This document shows, one piece after another, positions 1 to 8,641 of a stretch of DNA of 64,000 nt. The first letter of the stretch is position 1. Each line of letters starts with the position of its first letter. The translations under genes and the position numbers were made by a program. The DNA is from Lysobacteraceae bacterium (lineage in GTDB: Bacteria > Pseudomonadota > Gammaproteobacteria > Xanthomonadales > Xanthomonadaceae), in contig JANINR010000146.1 in NCBI GenBank assembly GCA_024508915.1, positions 30,018 through 94,017 on the forward strand. The letters run 5' to 3'. A model generated the notes under the pieces. That model saw only the letters and a list, made by a program, of their open reading frames with translations, did no database searches and was not told where the DNA came from.

Positions 1-1753
1 TGTGCTCGCGGATCTTATAGCCGATCTTTTCGTTGCGCAAATCGGAATCGACCCGGAAGCCTTGATTTGTAAGGGTTTTCTGAACCTCGGCCACCCAGTC
101 CGCCTGGGCGTCGGTGATGTTCATCGCCACCGCCTGGACCGGCGCCAGCCAGGCCGGGAACTGGCCGGCGTGGTGCTCGATCAGGATGCCGATGAAGCGC
201 TCCATGGAGCCGACGATCGCGCGGTGCAGCATGACCGGGTGGCGCTTCTGGCTGTGCTCGTCCACGTACTCGGCGCCGAGGCGGCCGGGCATCATGAAAT
301 CCACCTGCATCGTGCCCAGCTGCCAGGTGCGGCCGATGGCGTCCTTGAGGTGGTATTCGATCTTGGGGCCGTAGAAGGCGCCCTCGCCCGGCAGCTCCTC
401 CCACTCCACCCCGGCGGCGCGCAGCGCCGAGCGCAGCGCCTCCTCGGCCTTGTCCCAGGTCGCGTCGTCGCCCAGGCGCGACTCCGGGCGCAGGGCGAGC
501 TTGACGTGCACGTCGGTGAAGCCGAAGTCCGCGTACACCTTCATCGCCTGCGCATGGAACGCCGTCACCTCGGGCTCGATCTGGTCCTCGGTGCAGAACA
601 CGTGGCCGTCGTCCTGGGTGAAGCCGCGCACGCGCAGGATGCCGTGCAGCGCGCCGGACGGTTCGTTGCGGTGGCAGGCGCCGAACTCGCCGTAGCGGAT
701 CGGCAGGTCGCGGTAGCTGTGCAGGCCCTGCTTGAACACCTGCACGTGGCCCGGGCAGTTCATCGGCTTCAGCGCATAGGTGCGCTTCTCCGACTCGGTG
801 AAGAACATGTTGTCCTTGTAGTTGTCCCAGTGCCCGGACTTCTTCCACAGCTCGACGTCGAGGATCTGCGGGCAGCGCACCTCGCCGTAGCCGGTGTCGC
901 GGTAGACGCGGCGCATGTACTGCTCGACGACCTGCCACACGCTCCAGCCCTTCGGGTGCCAGAACACCAGGCCGGGCGCCTCTTCCTGCAGGTGGAACAG
1001 GTCCTGCTGCTTCGCGATGCGGCGGTGGTCGCGCTTCTCCGCCTCCTCCAGCATCGTGAGGTAGGCCTTGAGGTCCTTGTCGTTGGCCCAGGCGGTGCCG
1101 TAGATGCGGCTCAGCATCTGGTTGTTGTGGTCGCCGCGCCAGTAGGCGCCCGCGACCTTCATCAGCTTGAACGCGCGCAGCTTGTCGGTGGACGGCACGT
1201 GCGGGCCGCGGCACAGGTCGGTGAACTCGCCCTGGGCGTACAGCGACAGGTCCTCGTTCGCCGGGATCGACTCGATGATCTGCGCCTTGTACTCCTCGCC
1301 CATGTCGCGGAAGAACTTCGTCGCCTCGTCGCGCGACTTCACGCTGCGCGACACCGCGTGCGCTTCCTTGACGATCTTCTGCATCTCCGCCTCGATGGCG
1401 GGCAGGTCCTCGGGGGTGAACGGGCGCTCGTAGGCGAAGTCGTAGTAGAAGCCGTTGTCGATCACCGGGCCGATCGTGACCTGCGCGCCCGGATGCAGGC
1501 GCTGCACGGCCTGCGCGAGCAGGTGCGCGGTCGAGTGGCGGAGGATGTCGAGCGCCTCGGGCGACTTGTCGGTGACGATCGCCAGCTCGGCGTCGCGATC
1601 GATGCGGTAGCTGGTGTCGACCAGCTTGCCGTCGACCTTGCCGGCGAGCGCGGCCTTGGCCAGGCCAGCGCCGATGGAGGCGGCGACGTCGGCGACGGTG
1701 ACGGGATGGTCGAACTCGCGGCGCGAGCCGTCGGGGAGGGTGATGGCGATCAT
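1..1753 (-). CDS. thrS: Threonyl-tRNA synthetase (3' end outside window)
   Basis: Charges tRNA-Thr with threonine in the cytoplasm. The minus-strand frame opens with [10 protein letters not shown] at 1753 and stays open to the window edge (584 codons). An N-terminal TGS domain comes first (about residues 1-60), then the editing domain with [11 protein letters not shown] near residue 75. The class II catalytic core follows, with [31 protein letters not shown] and the motif-3 arginine in [20 protein letters not shown]. The anticodon-binding domain begins after that and is cut at KIREH, roughly 50 residues short of the usual C-terminus. The frame is missing from the ORF track because it has no stop in the window. 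It lies downstream of tRNA-Val and a hairpin terminator that ends only about 20 bases before its ATG, which suggests attenuation (see the leader entries). In related genomes infC-rpmI-rplT usually follow, outside this window. Identification is firm. Confidence 0.97.
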   Translation of the reverse strand, partial: MIAITLPDGSRREFDHPVTVADVAASIGAGLAKAALAGKVDGKLVDTSYRIDRDAELAIVTDKSPEALDILRHSTAHLLAQAVQRLHPGAQVTIGPVIDNGFYYDFAYERPFTPEDLPAIEAEMQKIVKEAHAVSRSVKSRDEATKFFRDMGEEYKAQIIESIPANEDLSLYAQGEFTDLCRGPHVPSTDKLRAFKLMKVAGAYWRGDHNNQMLSRIYGTAWANDKDLKAYLTMLEEAEKRDHRRIAKQQDLFHLQEEAPGLVFWHPKGWSVWQVVEQYMRRVYRDTGYGEVRCPQILDVELWKKSGHWDNYKDNMFFTESEKRTYALKPMNCPGHVQVFKQGLHSYRDLPIRYGEFGACHRNEPSGALHGILRVRGFTQDDGHVFCTEDQIEPEVTAFHAQAMKVYADFGFTDVHVKLALRPESRLGDDATWDKAEEALRSALRAAGVEWEELPGEGAFYGPKIEYHLKDAIGRTWQLGTMQVDFMMPGRLGAEYVDEHSQKRHPVMLHRAIVGSMERFIGILIEHHAGQFPAWLAPVQAVAMNITDAQADWVAEVQKTLTNQGFRVDSDLRNEKIGYKIREH

Positions 1754-1771
1754 GCGAAGGGCCCGGAAACG

Positions 1772-1794
1772 AAAAAGAGCGCCCAGGGCGCTCT
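1772..1794 (-). terminator. Intrinsic terminator just ahead of thrS (attenuator arm)
   Basis: On the minus strand AGAGCGCC, loop CTG, GGCGCTCT forms a perfect 8-bp stem followed directly by a run of T. It lies between tRNA-Val and thrS, ending 19 bases before the thrS ATG. A plain tRNA terminator so close to the next start codon would block thrS, so conditional read-through is likely unless thrS has its own promoter in between, for which there is little room. Confidence 0.8.
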
Positions 1795-1814
1795 CTCTGC
1801 GGGTGCGGCCTGGG
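1782..1814 (-). promoter_or_regulatory. thrS: Putative antiterminator pairing in the thrS leader
   Basis: The minus-strand segment CCCAGGCCGC (1814-1805) can pair with GCGCCCTGGG (1791-1782), nine of ten bases with one C:C mismatch. The second arm takes up most of the terminator stem and loop, so the two structures exclude each other. The first arm begins 7 bases after the stop codon of the short Thr-rich ORF. A ribosome at that stop would cover it, while one stalled on the Thr codons would leave it free. Read from sequence only; no folding energy was computed. Confidence 0.55.
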
Positions 1815-1820
1815 GACGGT

Positions 1821-1847
1821 TCAGCGGTGGGCGGTGGTAGTGTCCAT
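1821..1847 (-). CDS. Putative thrS leader peptide MDTTTAHR
   Basis: An 8-codon minus-strand ORF reads Met-Asp-Thr-Thr-Thr-Ala-His-Arg-stop, with consecutive ACT ACC ACC codons. It sits between tRNA-Val and the terminator in front of thrS, the place expected of an attenuation leader. Its own Shine-Dalgarno is weak (GAG about 10 bases upstream). An in-frame GTG 11 codons upstream could give a 19-residue version (starting VARGNAGR) with GACGAGG just before it. The weak ribosome site is the main doubt. E. coli thrS is controlled by a translational operator instead, so this would be a different mechanism. Confidence 0.5.
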   Translation of the reverse strand: MDTTTAHR

Positions 1848-1933
1848 GTCGCACGCTCGGCCGGCGTTTCCGCGGGCCACCCTCGTCTGTCCCGGGTGCC
1901 TGGCCTTGCCACGCGCTCCTGGCGGAGACGGCG

Positions 1934-2008
1934 TGGTGGGCGGTACAGGGTTCGAACCTGTGACCCCTACCATGTCAAGGTAGTGCTCTACCGCTGAGCT
2001 AACCGCCC
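1934..2008 (-). tRNA. tRNA-Val(GAC)
   Basis: Minus strand from GGGCGGTTAGCTCAGC to an encoded CCA. The acceptor stem GGGCGGT pairs with ACCGCCC, the T arm contains GGTTCGAACC, and the anticodon stem ACTACC/GGTAG encloses a loop with GAC, read as valine. It is 75 bases including CCA. It lies upstream of thrS on the same strand and may share its transcript. Confidence 0.97.
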
Positions 2009-2051
2009 GGACACCCTTCCGGGAGCCGGGCATTCTAGCCGACGGCGATTC

Positions 2052-5000
2052 TCAGGGACAAGGCCGTCCGCCCTGGCGGCCCGCCTTGCCGTTCACCGGC
2101 GCGACCAGGCAGGGGTCGGTCGGCCTTTCCGGTCCGTTGCCGCCGTCGTCCGGAGGCGGCGGCGGCGGCGGCGGCGGCGGCGGAGGCGGCGGAGGCGGCG
2201 GAGGCGGCGGAGGCGGTGCCTCGTCGTCGTTGCGGAGGGTGATGCGGAAGCTTGCGTCGCCCGGCGCCACGCCCTGCAGCGGCGTCGCAATCACGTCGAG
2301 GTACTCGTCGGGCTCCACGACATCGTCGCCGTAGATCGGCACTAGGATCGTCTGCGTGCTTTCGCCGGAGGCGAACACCAGCGTGCCTTCGGCGACGCCG
2401 AAGTCCTCGCCGACCGATGCGGTGCCTGCGACGGCGCGGTACGACACCACCGCGCCACCCGCGGGGGCGGGCGAGGACAGCTTCGCGACGACGGACACGG
2501 ATGGGTTGAGGCCGGTGCCGCCCTCGGCCACCACGCTCTCGCCTTCGAGCGACAGTGTCGGCAACGATACGTCGGCGGGGACATCGTCGTCGGGGATGTC
2601 CAGCCGGAAACGCGGCGTCGTCAGCACTGCGCCGCGCGCATCCTCCAGCACGACCTCGAAATACTCGTCGTCCTCGACCCGCGCGTCGTTGTAGGTCTCG
2701 AGGACGATGAACTTCATGCTTTCGCCGGGGGCGAACGCGAGCACGCCCGATACCGGCGCGTAATCCTCCCCCGGCAGCGCCGTGCCCGCCTCGGTCCGGT
2801 ACGACACCGACGCGCCCCCGGCACCCGCGGGCGCCGAGAGGCTCACGATCGCCGACGGAAAATTGGGACCTTCGGCGGAAAGATCGTTGAGTCCCCAGAC
2901 GAGCATCGACGGCAACGTGGACAGCGTGACGTCATGCACCACGCCCGCCGACACCTTGGCGTCCGCGAGCAGGAAGGGCTGGTAGGGCGCGCCGGGCGAT
3001 GGCACCTCCAGGCTGATGTCCGCCCCGGGAACGACCTGGAAACTGAAGGCTGCGCCTGGCCCGTCCAGCCACAGGTCGCGCACCGGGCGCCCGTACGTGT
3101 CGATCGATTCCGACACGCGGAGCTGCAGCGGGAACACGGGGTTGGGGCCGCCCGCGGGCACGCGCAGTCGCCCCGACACGGTGACCCCGGGCACCAGCGG
3201 GTAATCGACGTTCGCGGCCGCGTCCACCTGCCCGAGGTCCAGCTGGGCGGCCGCGAACGGCGCCGGCGGGAACGCGTTGAGCGAGACGTCGTTGCCCGGA
3301 TGGAAGGGAATCGCGTAGCGGAAATCGGGCGGCTGGAGCTGGAGCGTGCGTTCGCCGCGAACGGCTTCGCCAGCGCCGCGCACACGCAGTTCCACGGGCG
3401 TCGCCGGCGGCGGAGACCCCTCCGGGAAGCGCAGCCTGCCCGTGAGGAGCGGCTGCGGATCGTCGTCGACGATCGTCACGATGGCATCGCGGTCCGCCAT
3501 CACCGCGCCCCTGGCGCGGACCAGCTTCAGCTGGATGGTCTCGTCGCCCTCCTCGTCGTCGTCGCCGATCGCCACGACCGAGAATAGTCCGTCGTTCTCG
3601 CCTTCCTCGATGTGCACATAGGGCGAGCCCGTGAAGTAATCCGCCCCGCTGGTCGCGTCGCCGCCGCTGTAGGCCGTCGCCGTTCCGCCGAAGATGCGCA
3701 CTTCCACGTCGACGCCGCCCGGCGGAGCGGCGGTGGACAAGCGCACCGGAACGATCAGGCCCGGGTTCGTGCCACTGCCCTCCTCCACCACGCTGGCGTC
3801 GAGGATCGAGACCGTGCCCGGCGCGCCGCCGCGGAACGCGGCGACGACCGGTGCCATCTGCGCAAGGCTGCGGACATTGTCGGCGCGTCCGGCCACCCCG
3901 CATTCCGTCCCGCAGGCAGTCACGGACGGATTCGAGAAATAACCGATCCACGGCAGGCCGTACTGGTACGCCATGATCGTCGCGAAGCCCGGCGGATCCT
4001 CGTGGCGGTATCCGAACGAATACGGGAACGCGCCATAGACCGTGATGCGATCGGGCGCCCAGGTCGCGGTCTGGCGATCGTGCTGCGACCCCAGGTTGTG
4101 CCCGGTCTCGTGCGCGAACGCGTACGGGCCGCACGGATCGACGTTGCTGACGGAATAGCCGTACCGCGGATCCATGTAAGAACGCTGCTGCTCGGCGGCT
4201 CCCAGATAGGCGATCCCGCAGGTCGGGTCGCCTTCCGTGTAGGGACGGGCGACGGACACCAGGTCGGCGCCGGAGGCGTCGCGGAGGGCGCGGATGTCGA
4301 CGCCCGGCAAGCGGTTGCCGACGATGTCGTACAGCAGCTGCTCGTTGTATTCGCCCACGGGCACGGCGATTTCGCGCATGCCCACGAGCGCGAAGCGGAC
4401 CACCGAGCCGCTGTCGCGGTGGGCCTGGTTGGCGATGGCCACCATGCTGGTCACTTCGGTCTCGGCCGCGGACGCCGTGCCGCGCAGCGCCACGAGCGCG
4501 GCGTCGTACAGGCCGAGGACGTCGATCCGCACCGTGGTCGTCGCGTCGTTCGCGGTCGCGGTCTTGCGAGGGACGACGGCGGTCGCCGGACCGCGCGCCG
4601 CGATCGCGGGCACGGACGAAGCGGCGCTGGTTCCCGCGCGCGACCCGGCGGGAACGACGAAATCCGGCATCGGTGCCTTGCCCTTGGGCACCATCGCGCC
4701 TGCGCGCGCGATTCGGACGACGCCATGCACGGTGGTGATCGCGAACGAGCGCCCGTCTGGCCGTGGCAGGACACCGAACACCGCGTCCGGTCCGAAGGTG
4801 AGTACCGCCGATTGCGGCCCGAGTACGGTCTTGACCCGCCCCACGACCGTCCAGCGATCGCCGCCTTCGTCGTATCCCTGCTCCATGCGAACCGCGTAGC
4901 GTGTTCCGTCCGCGAGTCCGATCGCCAGTTCGCCTTCGGCCAGCGCGCGGCGGGCCATGTCGCGGGTCAGGAGGATCCGGACGGGCGCATCGGAACCGCC

Positions 5001-5198
5001 GCGTTGCGCCGGGATCCGGATGGCCGTCACCAGGCCCGTGCGCGAAGCAGGCGCGGAGGAATCGACTGCCCGGGTGCCGGCGTCCGCGGCGCCATCGGAA
5101 GCGGCGCAACCGCCCAGGAGCAGGATGGTGCCCAGCATCGTGGCCGGCAGGATTGCGCGGTGCCAGCGCGCGGCGCGCGAATCGCCCGATCGAGCCAT
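2052..5198 (-). CDS. Secreted reprolysin-like zinc metalloprotease with Calx-beta repeats
   Basis: Predicted extracytoplasmic metalloendopeptidase. The ATG at 5198 is preferred over the GTG at 5243 because it puts a normal signal sequence at the N-terminus (MARSGDSRAAR..., hydrophobic stretch, lipobox LLGGC), so this is probably a lipoprotein of 1048 residues. The catalytic site HETGHNLGSQHD (HExxHxxGxxHD) is near residue 360, followed by a Met-turn in ATIMAYQYG. The family resembles M12B/M72-type metzincins. C-terminal to it are at least three Calx-beta-like modules, recognisable by VEEGSGTNPG, FAPGESMKFIVLETYNDARVEDDEYFEV and FASGESTQTILVPIYGDDVVEPDEYLDV; such modules bind calcium. The protein ends in 22 consecutive prolines and a short cysteine-containing tail. 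It is transcribed toward thrS and has no obvious operon partner; uvrB lies upstream on the same strand. Substrate unknown. Confidence 0.85.
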   Translation of the reverse strand: MARSGDSRAARWHRAILPATMLGTILLLGGCAASDGAADAGTRAVDSSAPASRTGLVTAIRIPAQRGGSDAPVRILLTRDMARRALAEGELAIGLADGTRYAVRMEQGYDEGGDRWTVVGRVKTVLGPQSAVLTFGPDAVFGVLPRPDGRSFAITTVHGVVRIARAGAMVPKGKAPMPDFVVPAGSRAGTSAASSVPAIAARGPATAVVPRKTATANDATTTVRIDVLGLYDAALVALRGTASAAETEVTSMVAIANQAHRDSGSVVRFALVGMREIAVPVGEYNEQLLYDIVGNRLPGVDIRALRDASGADLVSVARPYTEGDPTCGIAYLGAAEQQRSYMDPRYGYSVSNVDPCGPYAFAHETGHNLGSQHDRQTATWAPDRITVYGAFPYSFGYRHEDPPGFATIMAYQYGLPWIGYFSNPSVTACGTECGVAGRADNVRSLAQMAPVVAAFRGGAPGTVSILDASVVEEGSGTNPGLIVPVRLSTAAPPGGVDVEVRIFGGTATAYSGGDATSGADYFTGSPYVHIEEGENDGLFSVVAIGDDDEEGDETIQLKLVRARGAVMADRDAIVTIVDDDPQPLLTGRLRFPEGSPPPATPVELRVRGAGEAVRGERTLQLQPPDFRYAIPFHPGNDVSLNAFPPAPFAAAQLDLGQVDAAANVDYPLVPGVTVSGRLRVPAGGPNPVFPLQLRVSESIDTYGRPVRDLWLDGPGAAFSFQVVPGADISLEVPSPGAPYQPFLLADAKVSAGVVHDVTLSTLPSMLVWGLNDLSAEGPNFPSAIVSLSAPAGAGGASVSYRTEAGTALPGEDYAPVSGVLAFAPGESMKFIVLETYNDARVEDDEYFEVVLEDARGAVLTTPRFRLDIPDDDVPADVSLPTLSLEGESVVAEGGTGLNPSVSVVAKLSSPAPAGGAVVSYRAVAGTASVGEDFGVAEGTLVFASGESTQTILVPIYGDDVVEPDEYLDVIATPLQGVAPGDASFRITLRNDDEAPPPPPPPPPPPPPPPPPPPPPPDDGGNGPERPTDPCLVAPVNGKAGRQGGRPCP
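2151..2216 (-). repeat. In-frame CCG/CCT run coding 22 prolines
   Basis: 66 bases of CCG and CCT codons (seen on the plus strand as GGC/GGA repeats) encode an uninterrupted polyproline tract near the C-terminus of the metalloprotease. Trinucleotide slippage here would change tract length without a frameshift. Such a run should stall ribosomes unless EF-P is present. Confidence 0.95.
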
Positions 5199-5269
5199 CG
5201 TCCCTGCCCCCGCTCCTTTTCCCCGGGATGGAGGATACCCCACGGGGTCGCGGCCTCCAGCTGCGGCGC

Positions 5270-7318
5270 TCAGGTCCCCAGGCGGGCCTCCTTGAGGCGC
5301 CGGAGCTCGTCGCGGGCCTTCGCCGCCTCCTCGAACTCCAGGTCGCGGGCGTGCTGGTGCATCTTCTGCTCCAGCGCCTTCATCCGGGCCGCGGCCTGCG
5401 ACGGGCTCAGCACGGCGTAGTCCTCGGCGGCCTCGGCCACGCGGCGGCCCTTGCCCTTGCCGACCTTGACCATGCCCGGCTCGGCGCGCGCGCCTTCCAT
5501 CACGTCCATCACCGCGCGCTGCACGCTCTGCGGGGTGATGCCGTGCTCGGCGTTGTAGTCGACCTGCTTCTGCCGGCGCCGGTCGGTTTCCTCGATCGCC
5601 CGCTGCATCGAATTGGTGATGCGGTCGGCGTAGAGGATCGCGCGGCCGCGCAGGTTGCGCGCCGCGCGGCCGATGGTCTGGATCAGCGAGCCGGTGGAGC
5701 GCAGGAAGCCTTCCTTGTCGGCGTCGAGGATCGCGACCAGCGACACCTCCGGCATGTCCAGGCCCTCGCGCAGCAGGTTGATGCCGACGAGCACGTCGAA
5801 CTTGCCCAGGCGCAGGTCGCGGATGATCTCCACGCGCTCGACCGTGTCCACGTCGGAGTGCAGGTAGCGCACCTTCACGTCATGCTCGGCGAGGTACTCG
5901 GTGAGGTTCTCGGCCATGCGCTTGGTGAGCGTGGTCACCAGCACGCGGTCGCCCATCGCCACGCGCGCGTTGATCTCGCCGAGCACGTCGTCGACCTGCG
6001 TCGCCACCGGGCGGATCTCGACCTGCGGATCGACCAGGCCGGTCGGGCGCACGAGCAGCTCGGTCACCTCGCCTTCCGACATGCGCAGCTCGTACGGGCC
6101 GGGCGTCGCGGAGACGAAGATCGCGCGCGGCGCGCGGCCTTCCCATTCCTCGAACTTCAGCGGACGGTTGTCGAGCGCGGACGGCAGGCGGAACCCGAAT
6201 TCGACCAACGTCTCCTTGCGCGAGCGGTCGCCCTTGTACATCGCGCCGATCTGCGGGACGGTGACGTGCGATTCGTCGACGACGAGCAGCGCGTCGGCCG
6301 GCAGGTAGTCGAACAGGCACGGCGGCGGCTCGCCGGGCATGTAGCCCGTCAGGTGCCGCGAATAGTTCTCGATGCCGTTGCAGTAGCCGACCTCGGCCAT
6401 CATCTCGAGGTCGAACTGCGTGCGCTGCGCGAGGCGCTGCGCCTCCACCAGCTTGTTCTGCGAGTACAGCCATTCCAGCCGTTCGCGCAGTTCGGCCTTG
6501 ATCGTCTCCACCGCGTCGAGGATCGTGCGGCGGCTGGTGACGTAGTGCGAGCCGGGGTAGATCGTGTAGCGCGGCAGCCTGCGCAGGGTTTCGCCGGTGA
6601 GCGGGTCGAACAGGGTGAGGTTCTCGATCTCGCCGTCGAACAGCTCGATGCGCAGCGCCTCGGCGTCGGATTCGGCCGGATGCACGTCGATGACCTCGCC
6701 GCGCACGCGGTAGGTACCGCGCGCCAGTTCGGTCTCGTTGCGATCGTATTGCATCTCGGTGAGGCGGCGGATCAGCTCGCGCTGGTCGATGCGCTCGCCG
6801 CGGACCATGTGCAGCACCATCTTGTGGTACTCGCCCGGGTCGCCGAGGCCGTAGATCGCCGACACCGTGCAGACGATGATCGCGTCGCGCCGCTCCAGCA
6901 GCGCCTTGGTCGCCGACAGGCGCATCTGCTCGATGTGCTCGTTCACCGAACTGTCCTTCTCGATGAAGGTGTCGGAGGACGGGACGTAGGCTTCCGGCTG
7001 GTAGTAGTCGTAGTAGCTGACGAAGTACTCGACCGCGTTGTGCGGGAAGAACGCCTTGAACTCGCCGTACAGCTGCGCCGCCAGGGTCTTGTTCGGCGCC
7101 ATCACCAGGGTCGGCTTCTGCACCTGCTGGATGACGTTGGCGATGGTGTAGGTCTTGCCCGAGCCGGTGACGCCGAGCAGGGTCTGGCGCGCCAGGCCGG
7201 CCTCGAAGCCGGCGACGAGCTTGTCGATCGCCTGCGGCTGGTCGCCGGCGGGCGCATACGGGGCGACCAGCTGGAAGCGGTCGGCCTGGACTGGGTTGTC
7301 GGCGGTGGTGTCGGTCAT
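5270..7318 (-). CDS. uvrB: UvrABC excinuclease subunit B
   Basis: DNA-damage recognition helicase-like subunit of nucleotide excision repair; it takes damaged DNA from UvrA and positions UvrC. The 682-residue length is normal. Visible are Walker A GVTGSGKT (near residue 50), the beta-hairpin region [12 protein letters not shown], the DEAD-like box VVDESH, the superfamily 2 motif [15 protein letters not shown] (motif VI), and a C-terminal UVR coiled coil around [27 protein letters not shown] that contacts UvrC. The ATG at 7318 starts [10 protein letters not shown]. It is divergent from the pseudopilin gene at 7450. The metalloprotease follows 71 bases downstream on the same strand. No LexA box is evident in the short upstream region. 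Confidence 0.98.
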   Translation of the reverse strand: MTDTTADNPVQADRFQLVAPYAPAGDQPQAIDKLVAGFEAGLARQTLLGVTGSGKTYTIANVIQQVQKPTLVMAPNKTLAAQLYGEFKAFFPHNAVEYFVSYYDYYQPEAYVPSSDTFIEKDSSVNEHIEQMRLSATKALLERRDAIIVCTVSAIYGLGDPGEYHKMVLHMVRGERIDQRELIRRLTEMQYDRNETELARGTYRVRGEVIDVHPAESDAEALRIELFDGEIENLTLFDPLTGETLRRLPRYTIYPGSHYVTSRRTILDAVETIKAELRERLEWLYSQNKLVEAQRLAQRTQFDLEMMAEVGYCNGIENYSRHLTGYMPGEPPPCLFDYLPADALLVVDESHVTVPQIGAMYKGDRSRKETLVEFGFRLPSALDNRPLKFEEWEGRAPRAIFVSATPGPYELRMSEGEVTELLVRPTGLVDPQVEIRPVATQVDDVLGEINARVAMGDRVLVTTLTKRMAENLTEYLAEHDVKVRYLHSDVDTVERVEIIRDLRLGKFDVLVGINLLREGLDMPEVSLVAILDADKEGFLRSTGSLIQTIGRAARNLRGRAILYADRITNSMQRAIEETDRRRQKQVDYNAEHGITPQSVQRAVMDVMEGARAEPGMVKVGKGKGRRVAEAAEDYAVLSPSQAAARMKALEQKMHQHARDLEFEEAAKARDELRRLKEARLGT

Positions 7319-7449
7319 CGGACCGTCCAGTCTACTGCCGCGCGCAGGCGGGTGATTCCCCGACAGCGCGCTACGGCATGGCCCGATTCAGCCGGGTCTT
7401 CGGTCGCGGGAAGCTGGCCCTCCCGACAAGCTCGCCCAGGGCTCCGACC

Positions 7450-8007
7450 GTGCACGCCGTCCCCCGCCCCGTCCCACCCTTCGGCTTCACCCTCATCGAG
7501 GCGATGATCGCGCTGCTGGTCGCCGCGCTGCTGCTGGGCCTGGCAGTGCCCGCCTGGAGCAACGCCAGCGAAGCCGCCCGCGCCGTGGCCGCGCGCGCCG
7601 CGATGCAGGACACGCTCGACGGGGCGATGCGGCACGCGGCGCTGACCGGCACCGAGGTCGTCCTCTGCCCCGGCGATGCCGCATGCCGCGACACCTGGGA
7701 CTGGAGCGCCGGCTGGCTGGCCTGGGCGGACCGCGACGGCGACCGCAGGCTCGATGCGGGCGAGACGGTCCTGCACCGGGAGCCCGCGTTGCCTGGACGG
7801 GTGCACCTGCGGAGCACGCGCGGCCGGCGCCGGCTCGTGCTGCACCCGCATGGCGGGGCCGCGGCGGGGACCAACGTGACGTTCACGCTCTGCGACGGCC
7901 GCGGCGCCTCGCGCACGGTCGCGCTGGTCCTTGCCGGCAGCGGCCGCCTGCGCGATGCGAAGCCCGCCGCCGCCGCCGTCGCCGATTGCCTCGCGCCGCC
8001 GCCGTGA
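7450..8007 (+). CDS. Orphan FimT/GspH-like pseudopilin
   Basis: A type IV pilin-like protein with a prepilin peptidase site: a short basic leader ending PPFG, cleaved before FTLIEAMIALLVAALLLGLAVPAW, with the conserved Glu at mature position 5. The remainder (about 170 residues) fits the GspH/FimT fold, with CPGDAACRDTWDWSAGWLAWADRDGDRRLD typical of that family. The GTG at 7450 gives a 13-residue leader and has AGGG upstream. The ATG at 7378 would give an unusually long leader and has no ribosome site, but cannot be ruled out. It stands alone, away from the pilus operon at 22-29 kb, between divergent uvrB and tRNA-Asn. Confidence 0.8.
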   Translation: MHAVPRPVPPFGFTLIEAMIALLVAALLLGLAVPAWSNASEAARAVAARAAMQDTLDGAMRHAALTGTEVVLCPGDAACRDTWDWSAGWLAWADRDGDRRLDAGETVLHREPALPGRVHLRSTRGRRRLVLHPHGGAAAGTNVTFTLCDGRGASRTVALVLAGSGRLRDAKPAAAAVADCLAPPP

Positions 8008-8067
8008 ATGCGCCGCGCGCCGGCGCGGTTGCGCGCTGCCGGGGCCGACGGCACAATATGCGGCCCC

Positions 8068-8144
8068 GCCCGAATAGCTCAGCCGGTTAGAGCACTTGAC
8101 TGTTAATCAGGGGGTCGTTGGTTCGAGTCCAACTTCGGGCGCCA
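8068..8144 (+). tRNA. tRNA-Asn(GTT)
   Basis: GCCCGAA acceptor stem pairs with TTCGGGC. The D arm is AGCTCAGCCGGTTAGAGC, anticodon loop CTGTTAA gives GTT (asparagine), T arm GGTTCGAGTCC, discriminator G and encoded CCA at 8142-8144. The gene is complete. Its last 45 bases are repeated at 10277-10321, marking it as the integration site of the small insertion downstream. Confidence 0.97.
8100..8144 (+). repeat. Left attachment repeat (att) in tRNA-Asn 3' half
   Basis: Perfect 45-bp direct repeat beginning CTGTTAATCAGGGG and ending GCGCCA, identical to 10277-10321. It covers the anticodon loop to the CCA end of tRNA-Asn. The flanking bases differ on both sides, which is the signature of site-specific integration at a tRNA gene. 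Confidence 0.95.
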
Positions 8145-8152
8145 GATAAATC

Positions 8153-8183
8153 AAAGGCTTGCGTGATGAACGCAGGCCTTTTT
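8153..8183 (+). terminator. Terminator after tRNA-Asn
   Basis: AAAGGCTTGCGT, loop gatga, ACGCAGGCCTTT followed by TTC forms an 11-12 bp stem (one T:G pair) with a T tract, 8 bases after the tRNA CCA. It belongs to the insertion and replaces the native terminator now at 10337. Confidence 0.8.
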
Positions 8184-8234
8184 CTATTATTTTCGCGAAA
8201 AATGTTGCGAAAAATAATCTCAGGCGGCCTGAGA
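8184..8234. repeat. Repeat cluster inside left end of the island
   Basis: Two direct copies of GCGAAAAAT (8195-8203, 8207-8215) lie within an imperfect inverted ATTATTTTCGC/GCGAAAAATAAT. They are followed by a perfect 17-bp palindrome TCTCAGGCGGCCTGAGA (8218-8234). GTTGCGAAAAA at 8204-8214 recurs near the right end at 10224-10234. The positions suit recombinase arm sites; function is inferred only. Confidence 0.5.
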
Positions 8235-8273
8235 CAGCAATTGCCGGCCCGTCACGGTGACTAACAGCATATG

Positions 8274-8302
8274 TTGTATATACATCTCGTGCGTATATAC
8301 AA
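8274..8302 (+). promoter_or_regulatory. Inverted-repeat operator/promoter of the toxin-antitoxin pair
   Basis: TTGTATATAC, 9-base spacer, GTATATACAA is a perfect 10-bp inverted repeat. It also reads as a sigma-70-like promoter: TTGTAT, 16-base gap, TATACA, giving a start near 8308, 28 bases before the toxin ATG. Overlap of operator and promoter is the usual arrangement for autorepression by a ribbon-helix-helix antitoxin. Confidence 0.7.
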
Positions 8303-8335
8303 TTCTCGACCCACTCGGCCGGTCCCCTCCGCTAC

Positions 8336-8632
8336 ATGCCGAAAATAATCATTTCCGACACCATCCGGGCCAAGCTTGCGGCCGAGCACGACGTGGGCGT
8401 GCCCGAGGTTCACCAGTGCTTCGCCAATCGTACGGGTAGCCTATTGTTGGACACCCGGGATCAGCACAAAACTGATCCTCCAACTCGTTGGTTCATTGCA
8501 CCAACTAACCGCGGAAGGCTGCTGAAAGTTTGCTACGTGCCAGGAAGCGACTACTTCCTTCGCACCTGTTTCGAGCCCGACGATACTGAGCTTGCGATCT
8601 ATCGCAAGCATGGGAATCCGACTGACTTTTGA
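8336..8632 (+). CDS. Small toxin-like protein of a type II toxin-antitoxin pair
   Basis: 98 residues beginning MPKIIISDTIRAKLAAEHDVG. The pattern HDVGVPEVHQCFANR...LLDTRDQHKTDPPTRWFIAPTNRGRLLKVCYV matches the family often deposited as ADP-ribosyl-(dinitrogen reductase) hydrolase, a name without biochemical support. These proteins resemble BrnT/RelE-like toxins and occur next to a ribbon-helix-helix partner, as here. It is the first gene of a two-gene unit 9 bases ahead of the partner, behind a promoter overlapped by an inverted-repeat operator. No Shine-Dalgarno is visible before the ATG. Ribonuclease activity is inferred from family resemblance only. Confidence 0.7.
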   Translation: MPKIIISDTIRAKLAAEHDVGVPEVHQCFANRTGSLLLDTRDQHKTDPPTRWFIAPTNRGRLLKVCYVPGSDYFLRTCFEPDDTELAIYRKHGNPTDF

Positions 8633-8641
8633 GAGCCAACA

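Noticed and set aside
2-1840. 612-aa plus-strand ORF over thrS
   Set aside because: Antisense shadow. The minus strand encodes clear threonyl-tRNA synthetase motifs throughout.
1821-2033. 70-aa minus ORF spanning tRNA-Val
   Set aside because: It runs through the tRNA. Only its last eight codons, as a possible leader peptide, are kept.
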